NCBI GenBank assembly: GCA_029561145.1
Contig: JAKQJM010000047.1
Coordinates: forward strand, 1 to 64,000
Length of the DNA: 64,000 nucleotides
Source of the DNA: Pseudomonadota bacterium
GTDB lineage: Bacteria; Pseudomonadota; Gammaproteobacteria; Xanthomonadales; Rhodanobacteraceae
Direction: 5' to 3'
Positions 47,279-56,200 of this stretch are shown here, in pieces. Under the pieces are notes generated by a model that saw only the letters and a list, made by a program, of their open reading frames with translations, was not told the origin of the DNA and ran no database searches. Position 1 is the first letter of the stretch, and every line of letters begins with the position of its first letter. A program made the position numbers and the translations under genes.

Positions 47279-48243
47279 TGAAGACACACACTTCGGCCAA
47301 CTTTGCAGACGCCGTCTCGGGCGGTGTGCAGCTTGTCAAGGTCGACGAGGACCGCGACGGGCAGCGCATCGACAATTTCCTGTCGGGTCGGCTCAAGGGT
47401 GTGCCGCGCAGCCTGATCTACCGGATCCTGCGCACCGGCCAGGTGCGCATCAACGGACGCCGGGCCAAGCCTGATGTACGCCTGGCGGCTGGCGACGAGG
47501 TGAGGATTCCGCCCGTCCGCGTGGCTGAACGCGAGGACGCCGGCAAGCCAGCGCCCGGGCAGCTCGTGCGGATCGAGGATGCGATCGTGCATGAGGATCG
47601 CGAATTCCTCGTGCTCGACAAGCCCAGCGGCATTGCCAGCCATGGCGGCAGCGGGATCAGCTTCGGCGCGATCGAGCTGCTGCGCGCGGCTCGGCCAAAC
47701 GACACCCTCGAACTCGTCCACCGCCTCGACCGCGATACCAGCGGTGTGCTGGTCTTCTCACGTCGGCGATCTGCCCTGACCGCGTTGCAGGCTGAGATCC
47801 GCGAAGGTCGCGCGACCAAGCACTATCTAAGCCTGCTCCAGGGCCGATTGCCGCAGGCGCGGGTGACGGTTCGGGAGCCGCTGCGCAAGTCGATCCTGCA
47901 GGGTGGGGAACGCATGGTCCGGGTCGATCCGGCCGGCAAGCCGTCGGTTTCGCATTTCACCGAGCGCGAGCGCTTCGCCGAAGCGACTTTCTGCGAAATC
48001 GCGATCGAAACCGGGCGTACCCACCAGATCCGTGTGCATTCGGCGCACATGGGCCACGCCGTTGCCGGCGACGACAAGTATGGCGAGCGCGCATTCAACC
48101 AGCGTATGCGCGATTTCCGCCTCAAACGGCTGTTCCTGCATGCAGCCCGATTCGAATTCGAGATCGGCGACAGGCGTTACGCGTTCAGCGCGCCGCTGCC
48201 GGCCGATCTGCGCATCGTTGTCGATGCGCTGCAGCGCGCCTGA
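47278..48243 (+). CDS. rluC: 23S rRNA pseudouridine(955/2504/2580) synthase RluC
   Basis: RluC isomerises three uridines of 23S rRNA. The 321-residue protein has an N-terminal S4 domain (about 20-75, QRIDNFLSGRLKGVPRSLIYRILRTGQVRINGRR). The catalytic motif HRLDRDTSG with the active Asp is at about 150, and the ETGRTHQIRVHSAHMGHAVAGDDKYG stretch is typical of RluC/D. The start ATG lies within the candidate rne -35 element. Divergent rne/rluC is conserved in gammaproteobacteria. Confidence 0.95.
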   Translation: MKTHTSANFADAVSGGVQLVKVDEDRDGQRIDNFLSGRLKGVPRSLIYRILRTGQVRINGRRAKPDVRLAAGDEVRIPPVRVAEREDAGKPAPGQLVRIEDAIVHEDREFLVLDKPSGIASHGGSGISFGAIELLRAARPNDTLELVHRLDRDTSGVLVFSRRRSALTALQAEIREGRATKHYLSLLQGRLPQARVTVREPLRKSILQGGERMVRVDPAGKPSVSHFTERERFAEATFCEIAIETGRTHQIRVHSAHMGHAVAGDDKYGERAFNQRMRDFRLKRLFLHAARFEFEIGDRRYAFSAPLPADLRIVVDALQRA

Positions 48244-48257
48244 GCCGAACTCGGCAG

Positions 48258-49832
48258 TCAGGGCGTTCCGATCAGGAAATAGCGCGCGCTGATCTCGGCC
48301 GAATGCAGCCAGTGCGGCGGCAGGTTGGCGGTCAGCAGAAGGCCGCTGGCGGTGTGCGCGATGATATTCGCGAGCAGGGCCCGATGGCGTTGCCAGTTCC
48401 AGATCCAGATCAGCGCGCCGATGAAGGTCAGTTGCATCAGCATGGCGTTCGGCGTGTGCAGCAAGGCGAACGTCAGCGCGGCAATCAGCAGGGCCCAGGG
48501 CTGTGACCCGATGAGTTTTTCAAGCCGCCCGGCGACGATCACGCAGATCAGGAATTGCTGGGCTGCAGCCCATGCCAGGTAACGCAGCGCGTGCTGCGCT
48601 GTCGGTGGATCGATCGCCAGATGCCCTTTGTTGGCGAGCAGGATCAGGCCCGCGGCGAGTGCGAGCGAGGCAAGTGCGACCCACCAGCCGCGCTTGAGCG
48701 TGCGCGTGGTCGGTTGTGCCGGCGCGTCGCCGAACAACAGGCTGATTGCATAGGCGAATGTGAGCGCGCCCGCAGTCATCACTGGCAGGCTGATGTCATC
48801 ACCGATGTGGCCGCCGCCGATCAGCACGACCGGAGCGGCCAGCGCGCCGCAGAGTTCGATCGATGAACGCGAGCGCAATCCCAACGGTGGCTTCAATCGG
48901 ATGCCCAGCAGGACGACGGCAAGCAGGCCGACCCAGATCCACGACAGCCCGCTTGTGGATCGATCTGACGCGTTGGCATCCCATGCCTTGGCCAAGGCGC
49001 TGACGCGCGGGAAGCCGTCCTTGGCAACAATCACAGTATCCGGCACGACATCGAGAATGTGGTCGCGTGCCGCAAGGACCTCTTCGACACGCCCGTCGAG
49101 AGGCAGCTGGACGATCGTCACGCTTTCGTTGCTTGAATCCGATGCGATGCGGCCCAGCGCACGATCCAGCTGATATGGCTGGCGTGGCGAAGGCAGGATC
49201 GGCAGGGCGAGATGATCCAGTGCGGCCAAGGTGAGAGGGGTAGACGGACGCAGGTCGGCGGAACCGAGGATGAACTCGCTGCCGGCCGGCACGGATACAT
49301 GCAGGCGAAGCAGCGCGGCCCTTTGCGGCGCACGAATATCGCTGTCCCCGCAGTCCCAGCGGATTTCGTCGAGGTTGAAGCGGATGCGCGTGGCGTGCTT
49401 GTCGAACCGGGTCTCGCCGCTTCGGCAGGGCGGCGCGTCCGGCGCCTCGGCAACGATCAGCGACAGTGTTCCTGAAGCGGGGGATTGGAATCTCGCCTCG
49501 AACCGCGGATAGCGATTCAGGTCGACCAACCCGGTCAGGACCAGTCCAACCTCGAACGCGCGGTCCGCAGCGCGCACATGCATGCCATCGTCATCGAATC
49601 GTGCGCTCTCCGAATCGAAGGCGCGACCAGCGATGATGTCGGTGCTCCTGCTTGCCGACCAGCGATGCGAGGTTTGGCCGTGCAGGAGCGGGCCGAGGGT
49701 ATCGGCCGCGGCGCGGTCAAACTGTACCTGCAACTGATGTCGTGCGAGCAGATCGAGACCGATCAGGGCCGCGCCAACGCAGGCGGCGAAAGCCAGCACG
49801 GAGAAGGGTTTGCGCCAGCCTGGCATCGCCAT
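48258..49832 (-). CDS. CPBP-like (CAAX protease-type) membrane protein with altered active site
   Basis: From the ATG at 49830-49832 the product is 524 residues. One N-terminal membrane segment (about 10-30) is followed by a soluble, probably periplasmic region of about 250 residues, then a C-terminal block of about eight membrane segments. The block has the CPBP/Rce1 pattern. However, the first motif, normally EE, reads AQQFL (about Q425-Q426); the second is FALLHTPN (His near 459) and the third HTASG (His near 493). The Glu-to-Gln change suggests loss of peptidase activity or a variant subfamily. It follows phhB by about 10 bases and is likely cotranscribed. The substrate is unknown. Confidence 0.65.
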   Translation of the reverse strand: MAMPGWRKPFSVLAFAACVGAALIGLDLLARHQLQVQFDRAAADTLGPLLHGQTSHRWSASRSTDIIAGRAFDSESARFDDDGMHVRAADRAFEVGLVLTGLVDLNRYPRFEARFQSPASGTLSLIVAEAPDAPPCRSGETRFDKHATRIRFNLDEIRWDCGDSDIRAPQRAALLRLHVSVPAGSEFILGSADLRPSTPLTLAALDHLALPILPSPRQPYQLDRALGRIASDSSNESVTIVQLPLDGRVEEVLAARDHILDVVPDTVIVAKDGFPRVSALAKAWDANASDRSTSGLSWIWVGLLAVVLLGIRLKPPLGLRSRSSIELCGALAAPVVLIGGGHIGDDISLPVMTAGALTFAYAISLLFGDAPAQPTTRTLKRGWWVALASLALAAGLILLANKGHLAIDPPTAQHALRYLAWAAAQQFLICVIVAGRLEKLIGSQPWALLIAALTFALLHTPNAMLMQLTFIGALIWIWNWQRHRALLANIIAHTASGLLLTANLPPHWLHSAEISARYFLIGTP

Positions 49833-49842
49833 GCCGCCCGAT

Positions 49843-50187
49843 TCAGTTGTCGGCAAGCAGGCTGTCGACCTTGGCTGCGCAGATGAAATCGTTCACCGAC
49901 AGACCACCGACGTCGTGTGTCGAGTAGTGCAGTTCGCAACTCGGGTAGCTGACCTTGAAATCGGGATGGTGGTCTTCCCGGTGCGCAATCCACGCCACCG
50001 CATTGACGAAGGCCATCGTGCGATGGAAATCCTCGAAGCGGTATTCCTTGTGGATGCCGTTGCCGCCAGCCGCGAGCTTCCAGCCGGGCAGGCCGGCCAG
50101 ATAGGTATTGACCTGCGTGATATCGAGGGCATGTTCCTTTCCCTTGCGCGGACTGCAATGCAAATGGGCGAGTTGTTCGATGGTCAT
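49843..50187 (-). CDS. phhB: Pterin-4a-carbinolamine dehydratase
   Basis: PhhB recycles tetrahydrobiopterin-type cofactors after aromatic hydroxylases. The 114-residue protein has FVNAVAWIAHREDHHPDFKVSYPSCELHYSTHDVGGLSVND. Within it, the HHP and THxxGGL motifs form the active site. The ATG at 50185-50187 fits the family length. A TATACT hexamer at about 50219-50224 on this strand could be its -10. It is divergent from nfuA and precedes the CPBP-like gene. No phenylalanine hydroxylase gene is nearby. Confidence 0.93.
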   Translation of the reverse strand: MTIEQLAHLHCSPRKGKEHALDITQVNTYLAGLPGWKLAAGGNGIHKEYRFEDFHRTMAFVNAVAWIAHREDHHPDFKVSYPSCELHYSTHDVGGLSVNDFICAAKVDSLLADN

Positions 50188-50279
50188 TGGGCAGATCCGC
50201 AAGTCGACAATGACGGTCAGTATAAGTGTCCTGTGCGCTTCCGCATCCCGTGGTTGCACGTGGCCGCGAGCTGCAGGAC

Positions 50280-50307
50280 TTGTTCGCGCGCAATAATGGA
50301 CTAGAAT
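50280..50307 (+). promoter_or_regulatory. Candidate sigma70 promoter of nfuA
   Basis: TTGTTC (50280-50285) and TAGAAT (50302-50307) are separated by 16 bases. Transcription would begin near 50314, about 23 bases before the nfuA ATG. The -10 matches the consensus at five of six positions. The bases between carry no obvious IscR-type palindrome. Confidence 0.45.
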
Positions 50308-50336
50308 GGTCCTGATTGAAGTCCGGGTGCTCCACG

Positions 50337-50930
50337 ATGATCGAATTGAGCGAATCCGCCGCCGGCCATTTCCGTGCGCTGATCGAGAACCAGAACTCGC
50401 CAGGCCTCGGCATACGCTTGCGTGCCGTCGCCGCCGGTACACCGAAGGGTGATTGCCAGCTCGAGTTCTGCGAGCCTGGGGATCTGACCGGTGACGAGTG
50501 GGAAATCGAATGCCAGGGATTTTCGCTCTATGTCACGGCGGACAGTGTGGAGGCGCTTGAAGGCGCCAACATCGATTTCACGCGGGATGCCACCGGAGGC
50601 CAGCTTTCGATCAAGGCGCCGCGGTTGCGCGGTGCTCCGCCGGATGGCGACGCCAGCATCATCGAGCGGGTGCGTTATCTGATCGAATCCGAGATCAACC
50701 CGCAACTGGCTTCTCACGGAGGCCGGGTGACCCTGCGCGAAGTGACCGCCGAGGGAATCGTCGTGTTGCAGTTCGGCGGCGGCTGTCACGGCTGTGGCAT
50801 GGTCGACGTCACCTTGCGCAACGGCATCGAGAAAACCCTTTGTGAAAAGGTTCCGGAAGTGACCGGTGTACGGGATGTCACCGACCACGGTACCGGCGCC
50901 AAGCCGTATTACGATCGCAAGGCGGGTTGA
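50337..50930 (+). CDS. nfuA: Fe-S biogenesis protein NfuA
   Basis: NfuA carries [4Fe-4S] clusters to target apoproteins and repairs them under stress. The 197-residue product has a degenerate A-type domain (about 1-95) and a Nfu domain (about 105-190) with the cluster-binding CxxC at C150 and C153 (GGGCHGCGMVD). The A-type domain lacks the three cysteines used for cluster binding, as in E. coli. It is divergent from phhB. A strong hairpin follows the stop. Confidence 0.95.
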   Translation: MIELSESAAGHFRALIENQNSPGLGIRLRAVAAGTPKGDCQLEFCEPGDLTGDEWEIECQGFSLYVTADSVEALEGANIDFTRDATGGQLSIKAPRLRGAPPDGDASIIERVRYLIESEINPQLASHGGRVTLREVTAEGIVVLQFGGGCHGCGMVDVTLRNGIEKTLCEKVPEVTGVRDVTDHGTGAKPYYDRKAG

Positions 50931-50932
50931 TC

Positions 50933-50961
50933 AAAAAAATCCCGGCCTGGGCCGGGATTGT
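50933..50961. terminator. Bidirectional terminator between nfuA and the cytochrome c genes
   Basis: AATCCCGGCC and GGCCGGGATT form a perfect 10-bp stem with a 2-base loop. The run of seven As on the plus strand becomes a T-run for the minus-strand cytochrome genes. For nfuA the tail is weaker (TTGTTC). Confidence 0.8.
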
Positions 50962-50985
50962 TCATTGCGAATGGCGCGGCGTGCG

Positions 50986-51354
50986 CTATTCGGCCTTCAT
51001 GTGCTTGTGAAGGTCGTCGAGCTGGCGCGGCATCGCCGAGAAGTAGCCGGCGAGATCGAGGATGTCCTGGTCCGAGAGTTTTTCGACATAGACCGCCATG
51101 ATCGGATTCTTGCGTTCGCCATTACGGTACTCGTGCAGGGCGCGGGCGAGGTAGTCGGCGTATTGCCCGGCGAGATGCGGATAGATCGACGCAGTCGAAA
51201 TGCCGTCGGCGCCGTGGCAGGCCTGGCACTGCTTCGCAAGTTCCTTCGCGTTCTCGGCCTTCGTGTTACCTGCAGCCCAGGCGGGCAGAGCCAGCATCGC
51301 GGCACCGATTGCAGCGAGCAGGGCGAGCGGCTTGATGGTGTGGATTCTTGTCAT
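50986..51354 (-). CDS. Small periplasmic c-type cytochrome (class I, c553/c4-like)
   Basis: The 122-residue precursor has a signal peptide (about 1-27, ending PAWAAG), then the heme-binding CQACHG (C43, C46, H47) and a likely distal Met in the YFSAMPRQ stretch. It resembles the single-heme cytochrome c553/c4 half-domains that shuttle electrons to oxidases or are cofactors of dehydrogenases. It is 8 bases downstream of the second cytochrome gene on the same strand, so the two are probably an operon. Redox partners are not identifiable here. Confidence 0.85.
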   Translation of the reverse strand: MTRIHTIKPLALLAAIGAAMLALPAWAAGNTKAENAKELAKQCQACHGADGISTASIYPHLAGQYADYLARALHEYRNGERKNPIMAVYVEKLSDQDILDLAGYFSAMPRQLDDLHKHMKAE

Positions 51355-51362
51355 TGCCGGGC

Positions 51363-51689
51363 TCACTCTGCGATCTTGATGCTTGAAAGGAAGGCCGCGA
51401 TATCGCGGATATCCGCCTCGCTGAGGCTTTCGCCCTGGGCGCGCATGGTCGGGTGATTGCGATCGCCGGTCTTGTATTCGGTGAGGGCGGCGATGAGGTA
51501 GTCGTAGTTCTGTCCGACGATGCGTGGCACATGGTAATTCGGATAGGCGTTCTTCCAGCCCGTGATGCCGTGGCATCCGGTGCAGGTATAGGCCTTGAGA
51601 CGACCTTCGGCGGCATCGCCTTTGGTCTCGTCGGCAAGGGCCGCAGTGGCAGACAACAGGACAAGGGCAAGCAGCAGCGCTCGGGTCAT
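51363..51689 (-). CDS. Small periplasmic c-type cytochrome
   Basis: The 108-residue precursor has a short signal peptide (MTRALLLALVLLSATAALA) and one heme motif CTGCHG (C36, C39, H40). GITGWKNAYPNYHVPRIVGQNYDYLIAALTEYKTGDRNHPTMRAQ follows in two blocks, with a Met that could be the axial ligand. The pattern matches cytochrome c553-like proteins found in pairs in Xanthomonadales. It is the upstream gene of a two-cytochrome operon. Confidence 0.85.
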   Translation of the reverse strand: MTRALLLALVLLSATAALADETKGDAAEGRLKAYTCTGCHGITGWKNAYPNYHVPRIVGQNYDYLIAALTEYKTGDRNHPTMRAQGESLSEADIRDIAAFLSSIKIAE

Positions 51690-52060
51690 CTCGAAGTTTC
51701 CGGATCCGGCTGAAAGGTATGGTGTAGCAGCAAGCCCCGGAGTATAGCGAGTTGCGACGCCGAGGTCAGCGGGTCCAGCTGCGGTGCAACCGCGCGGCGA
51801 TGTGACCTTTGGCTCAAGACAAACGCGCACGCGATCTCCAGTCTTTGCTGGCGCGGCGCAGCTCGTCGCTCATCGCAGCATGTCGACCGCGATTGTTGTT
51901 TGAGCGGGAATTTCAGGGATCGGTTCCAGTGCGGCTCAGAAGTCGCTAAACCGAAGCGGCTTTGGCCGTATCCAATTGCGTGCTCCGGGGACCAGCACGA
52001 CACTTGATGTCATGTAGTGTTATGGTCTAGTATAACACCATGTCAATTCGAGGCGGCGCA
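51690..52060. other. Divergent intergenic region before the RND operon
   Basis: The roughly 370-base gap holds no supported gene. It contains, near its right end, the promoter-operator region of the RND operon (see 52004-52038). Towards the left a cytochrome operon promoter is presumed but not identifiable. An alternative ATG of the fusion protein at 52040 would extend into the gap. Confidence 0.5.
52004..52038 (+). promoter_or_regulatory. RND operon promoter with overlapping perfect inverted repeat
   Basis: TTGATG (52004-52009) and TAGTAT (52028-52033) are 18 bases apart and resemble sigma70 boxes. GTGTTAT (52017-52023) and ATAACAC (52032-52038) form a perfect 7-bp inverted repeat with an 8-base centre covering the spacer and -10. 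This is the geometry of a TetR/AcrR-type operator. No regulator gene is adjacent. Confidence 0.6.
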
Positions 52061-53272
52061 ATGCGCATTTCAACCCGTTGTTCCTGTCGTCTGCTGGCGC
52101 CAGCCCTGGTCGCGGTCTTGTGCGTCACCGCGCTGACAGCCTGCAAGGGCGAGTCCGCCGATGCGAAGGCCAAGGATGCTGCCGCCGACACATCGGTTCC
52201 GGTCGAAGTCGAGGCGGCGGCGAGACGCTCGATCAGCGCGAGCTACACCGGCACCGCGACGCTGGAACCCGATAGCGAAGCCCAGGTCGCCGCGAAGATC
52301 AATGGCGTGCTGCTCAAGCTGCTGGTCGAGGAAGGTGACCAGGTCAAGGCAGGTCAACTTCTGGCCCGGCTCGACGACGAGAATCCGCGCCTCAATCTGG
52401 CCAAGGCCGAAGCGTCCCTGCGCAAACTCGAGAACGATTTCCGTCGTTCGAGCGAAATGTTCGACCGCAAGCTGCTCAGTGTCGAACAGAACGACAAGAT
52501 CCGTTACGACCTCGAAACCCAGCGCGCGACATACGACCTGGCCAGGCTCGAACTGTCGTACACGGATATCGTCGCGCCGATCAGCGGCATCATCTCGCGG
52601 CGTCTGGTCAAGGTCGGCAACTATATCCAGGTCAACCAGGCCCTGTTCCAGATCGACAATTTCGATCCGCTGCTCGCCGTACTCAATGTGCCCGAGCGCG
52701 AACTCAGCACGCTGCATCCAGACCAGGTGGTGCGCATGCGCGTCGATTCGATCCTTGAGCATGTCTTCGAGGGTCGCATCCAGCGCATCAGTCCGATCGT
52801 CGATTCGGCGACAGGCACCTTCCGCGTGACCTGCGAGTTCCGCGATGCTTCCAAGCGCCTGAAGTCGGGCATGTTCGGTCGGCTCGAGATCACCTACGCG
52901 CATCACGAGGATGCACTCGCGATTCCACGCGCGGCGCTGATCGAGGAAGACGGTGAAACGGCCGTGTTCATCGTGGTCTCGGGAGCCAGCGCCGCCGCCG
53001 CCGAAAAGGAAAAGGAAGCGGCAAAGGCCGGGCTGTCGACCGGCAACGATGCGCCGGCCAAGCCTGAATCGACCAGCAAGGCCGAACCCGCCAAGGAAGT
53101 TCCGGCGGTTCCGGCATGGGTCGCCAAGCGCCATCTGGTCAAGGTCGGCTACAGCGATGCCAATCATGTCGAGGTTCTCGAAGGATTGAGCGAGGGCGAC
53201 CGCGTCATCACGCTCGGTCGTTCGGCCGTGCGTGACGGCACCGCGGTGCAGTTGCTGGAGGGCGTGAAGTGA
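52061..53272 (+). CDS. RND efflux periplasmic adaptor (membrane fusion) lipoprotein
   Basis: The 403-residue protein has a lipoprotein signal with the lipobox LTAC (lipidated Cys28). The HlyD/AcrA-type body follows: VAAKINGVLLKLLVEEGDQVKAGQLLARLD, a coiled hairpin (about 100-160), IVAPISGIISRRLVKVGNYI and a C-terminal barrel. An unusual Ala/Glu/Lys/Pro-rich insertion (about 310-350) sits before the final strand. The ATG at 52061 has GAGGCGG just upstream; an ATG at 52040 in frame would abut the operator and leave no leader. The permease genes follow with overlap, so adaptor and pump are made together. Confidence 0.88.
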   Translation: MRISTRCSCRLLAPALVAVLCVTALTACKGESADAKAKDAAADTSVPVEVEAAARRSISASYTGTATLEPDSEAQVAAKINGVLLKLLVEEGDQVKAGQLLARLDDENPRLNLAKAEASLRKLENDFRRSSEMFDRKLLSVEQNDKIRYDLETQRATYDLARLELSYTDIVAPISGIISRRLVKVGNYIQVNQALFQIDNFDPLLAVLNVPERELSTLHPDQVVRMRVDSILEHVFEGRIQRISPIVDSATGTFRVTCEFRDASKRLKSGMFGRLEITYAHHEDALAIPRAALIEEDGETAVFIVVSGASAAAAEKEKEAAKAGLSTGNDAPAKPESTSKAEPAKEVPAVPAWVAKRHLVKVGYSDANHVEVLEGLSEGDRVITLGRSAVRDGTAVQLLEGVK

Positions 53273-56200
53273 ATATTGTCGACTTCGCCACGCGGCGGCG
53301 CGTCACGATCGGCATGACCACGCTGACCCTCGTGCTGTTCGGCCTGATCGCATTGTCGGGGCTCAAGGTCAATCTGTTGCCGGATCTTTCGTATCCGACC
53401 CTGACCGTGCGCACCGAATACGAGGGTGCCGCGCCGATCGAGATCGAAAACCTGATCTCGCAACCGGTCGAGGAAGCGCTCGGTGTGGTCAAGAACGTGC
53501 GCAAGATCCATTCGGTCTCGCGTACCGGCCAGTCCGACGTCATCCTCGAGTTCGCCTGGGGCACCGACATGGAGCAGGCCAGTCTCGAGACGCGCGACAA
53601 GCTCGATATCCTGAGCCTGCCGCTCGAATCAAAGAAACCGGTCCTGCTGCGTTTCAATCCGTCGACCGACCCGATCATCCGGCTCGGGCTCAGCGGATCG
53701 ACCGAGGGCGGTGGTTTCAACGAAGCCGAGCTCAAGCAACTGCGCCGGTTTGCCGATGACGAGCTGAAAAAGCGGCTGGAGCCTGTGGCTGGAGTCGCCG
53801 CGGTCAAGGTCGGTGGTGGTCTCGAGGACCAGATCAGCGTTTCACTCGACCAGCAGAAACTTGCCCAGGTCAACCTCGGCGTCAACGACGTAGCCGAGCG
53901 CCTGCGCTCGGAAAACGTCAACGTTTCCGCGGGCCGCATCGAGGAGGGCAGCCAGCGTTTCCTCGTGCGCACGATCAACCAGTTCGCCAACCTCGACCAG
54001 ATGCGCGACATGTTGATCAAGGTCGACAACGGCGTGCCGATCCGTCTCAAGGACGTGGCGAATGTATTCCAGGGCTACAAGGAGCGCGAGGGCATCGTGC
54101 GCATCGACGCGCACGAGGCGATCGAACTGGCCGTGTACAAGGAGGGCGATGGCAACACCGTTGCCGTGGCCAATGCAGTCAACAAGTCGCTCGAGAACCT
54201 GCGCAAGACCCTGCCGCCCGGCGCGACCCTGACCACGATCGACGACCAGTCGACATTCATCCAGCATTCGCTCGACGACGTGCGCAACGACGCCCTGATC
54301 GGCGGCACGTTGGCCGTGCTGATGATCTTCTTCTTTCTCGGCCACGGGCGCAGCACGTTCATCATTTCGCTCTCGCTGCCGATTTCGCTGATCGCCACCT
54401 TCTTCTTCATGGGACAGGCCGATCTGAGCCTCAACGTGATGTCGCTTGGCGGCCTCGCGCTGGCGACCGGCATGGTCGTCGATGACTCCATTGTCGTACT
54501 CGAGAACATCGCGCGTCTGCGCGAACAAGGCTTGTCGGTCATCGATGCGACGGTCAAGGGCGCAAGCGAAGTGAGCATGGCGGTGACCGCATCGACACTG
54601 ACGACGGTCGCCGTGTTCTTCCCGCTGGTCTTCGTCGAAGGCGTCGCCGGCCAGTTGTTTCGCGACCAATCATTGACGATCACGTTCGCGATGCTGATCT
54701 CGCTGGTCGTGGCGATGACCCTGATCCCGATGATGGCGTCGCTCGAGGGACGTTCGCCGCTGGCGTTTCGCGACGAACCCGAACGCGCCATCAAGCCGCT
54801 GCCGAAGAACAAGGTGCTGCGCTTCTTCGTGCGCGTGTTTCGCTGGATCGGCGAGATGCTGTTTCAAGTGCTTCCGCGTTTGATCTTTGCGTTGTTCCAC
54901 TGGATCGGGATTGCGCTGGACCGCACGGTCGGTGCGATCCTGCGCTGGCTGGGCCGTCGTGTCACGGGCAGTTACGACCGTTCGGCGCGTGCCTATCATC
55001 GGCTCCTGCCTGGCGCGATGGATCGGCCGTGGCTGATCCTCGGCACCGCTGCGCTCGCATTTGCGATCAGCATCGCGGTCATTCCGAGCCTCGGCATGGA
55101 CCTGATTCCGAGTCTCGCCCAGGGCCGTTTCGAAACGACCATCAAGCTGCCGCCCGGCACGCCGCTTGCCGATACCGATGCGCTGGTCGCGCAGATCGAG
55201 CGACAGCATGCGCGCGATCCGAACATCGCGTCGATCTATGGTGTCGCCGGCACCGGCACGCGACTCGATGCGACGCCGACCGAATCGGGTGAGAACATCG
55301 CGCGCCTGCTGGTCACGTTGAAGGCGGGATCGGGCGATCGGGAGGAAGCGGAAGCCATGAACGCGTTGCGCGCTTCGCTGGCCACGCGCTCCGATATCGA
55401 GGTCAAGTTCGCCCGTCCCGCGCTCTTCAGTTTCTCGACTCCGCTCGAGATCGAGATCCGCGGCTACGACCTCGACGCCCTGATCAAGGGCGGCAAGAGG
55501 CTCGGCGAACTGCTTGGCGCATCGGACCGGTTTGCCGACATCAAGTCGACCGTCGAGGACGGCTATCCCGAAGTGCAGATCCGATTCGACCAAGATCGCG
55601 CGGCCGCGCTCGGCCTGACCACGAAGCAGATTTCCGACGCCGTCGTGACCAAGGTGCGCGGCGAAGTCGCCACGCGCTACAACTTCCGCGATCGCAAGAT
55701 CGACGTGCTCGCACGCTTGCGCGAAGGTGACCGGGCCAGCGTAAGCGACATCCGCAATCTCATCGTCAATCCCGGTACCGAGCGGCCGATCCGCCTGTCG
55801 GCAGTGGCCGAGATCACCGCAACCGAAGGCCCGAGCGAAATCCATCGGGTCAATCAGGAGCGCGTCGCGATCATTTCGGCAAACCTGCGCCACGGCGATC
55901 TCGGCAGCGCAGTCGCCGAGGTCAACACGATCCTCGCGAAGACGCCGTTGGCCGCCGGGATATCGGTGCACATCGGTGGCCAGGGCGAGGAGATGAATGC
56001 ATCGACCCGGTCCATGCTGTTCGCGTTCGGTCTGGCGATCTTCCTGGTCTACCTGGTGATGGCATCGCAGTTCGAGTCGCTCGTGCATCCGTTCGTGATC
56101 ATGTTCTCGATCCCGCTCGCCCTGGTCGGCGCCGTGCTCGCGCTCAAGCTGACCGGCACGCCGATCTCGGTCGTCGTCTTCATCGGGCTGATCATGCTCG

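Noticed and set aside
52040-52060. ATG at 52040 as the start of the RND adaptor
   Set aside because: It directly abuts the operator and the predicted transcription start with no ribosome site. The ATG at 52061 has GAGGCGG upstream and begins a normal lipoprotein signal.
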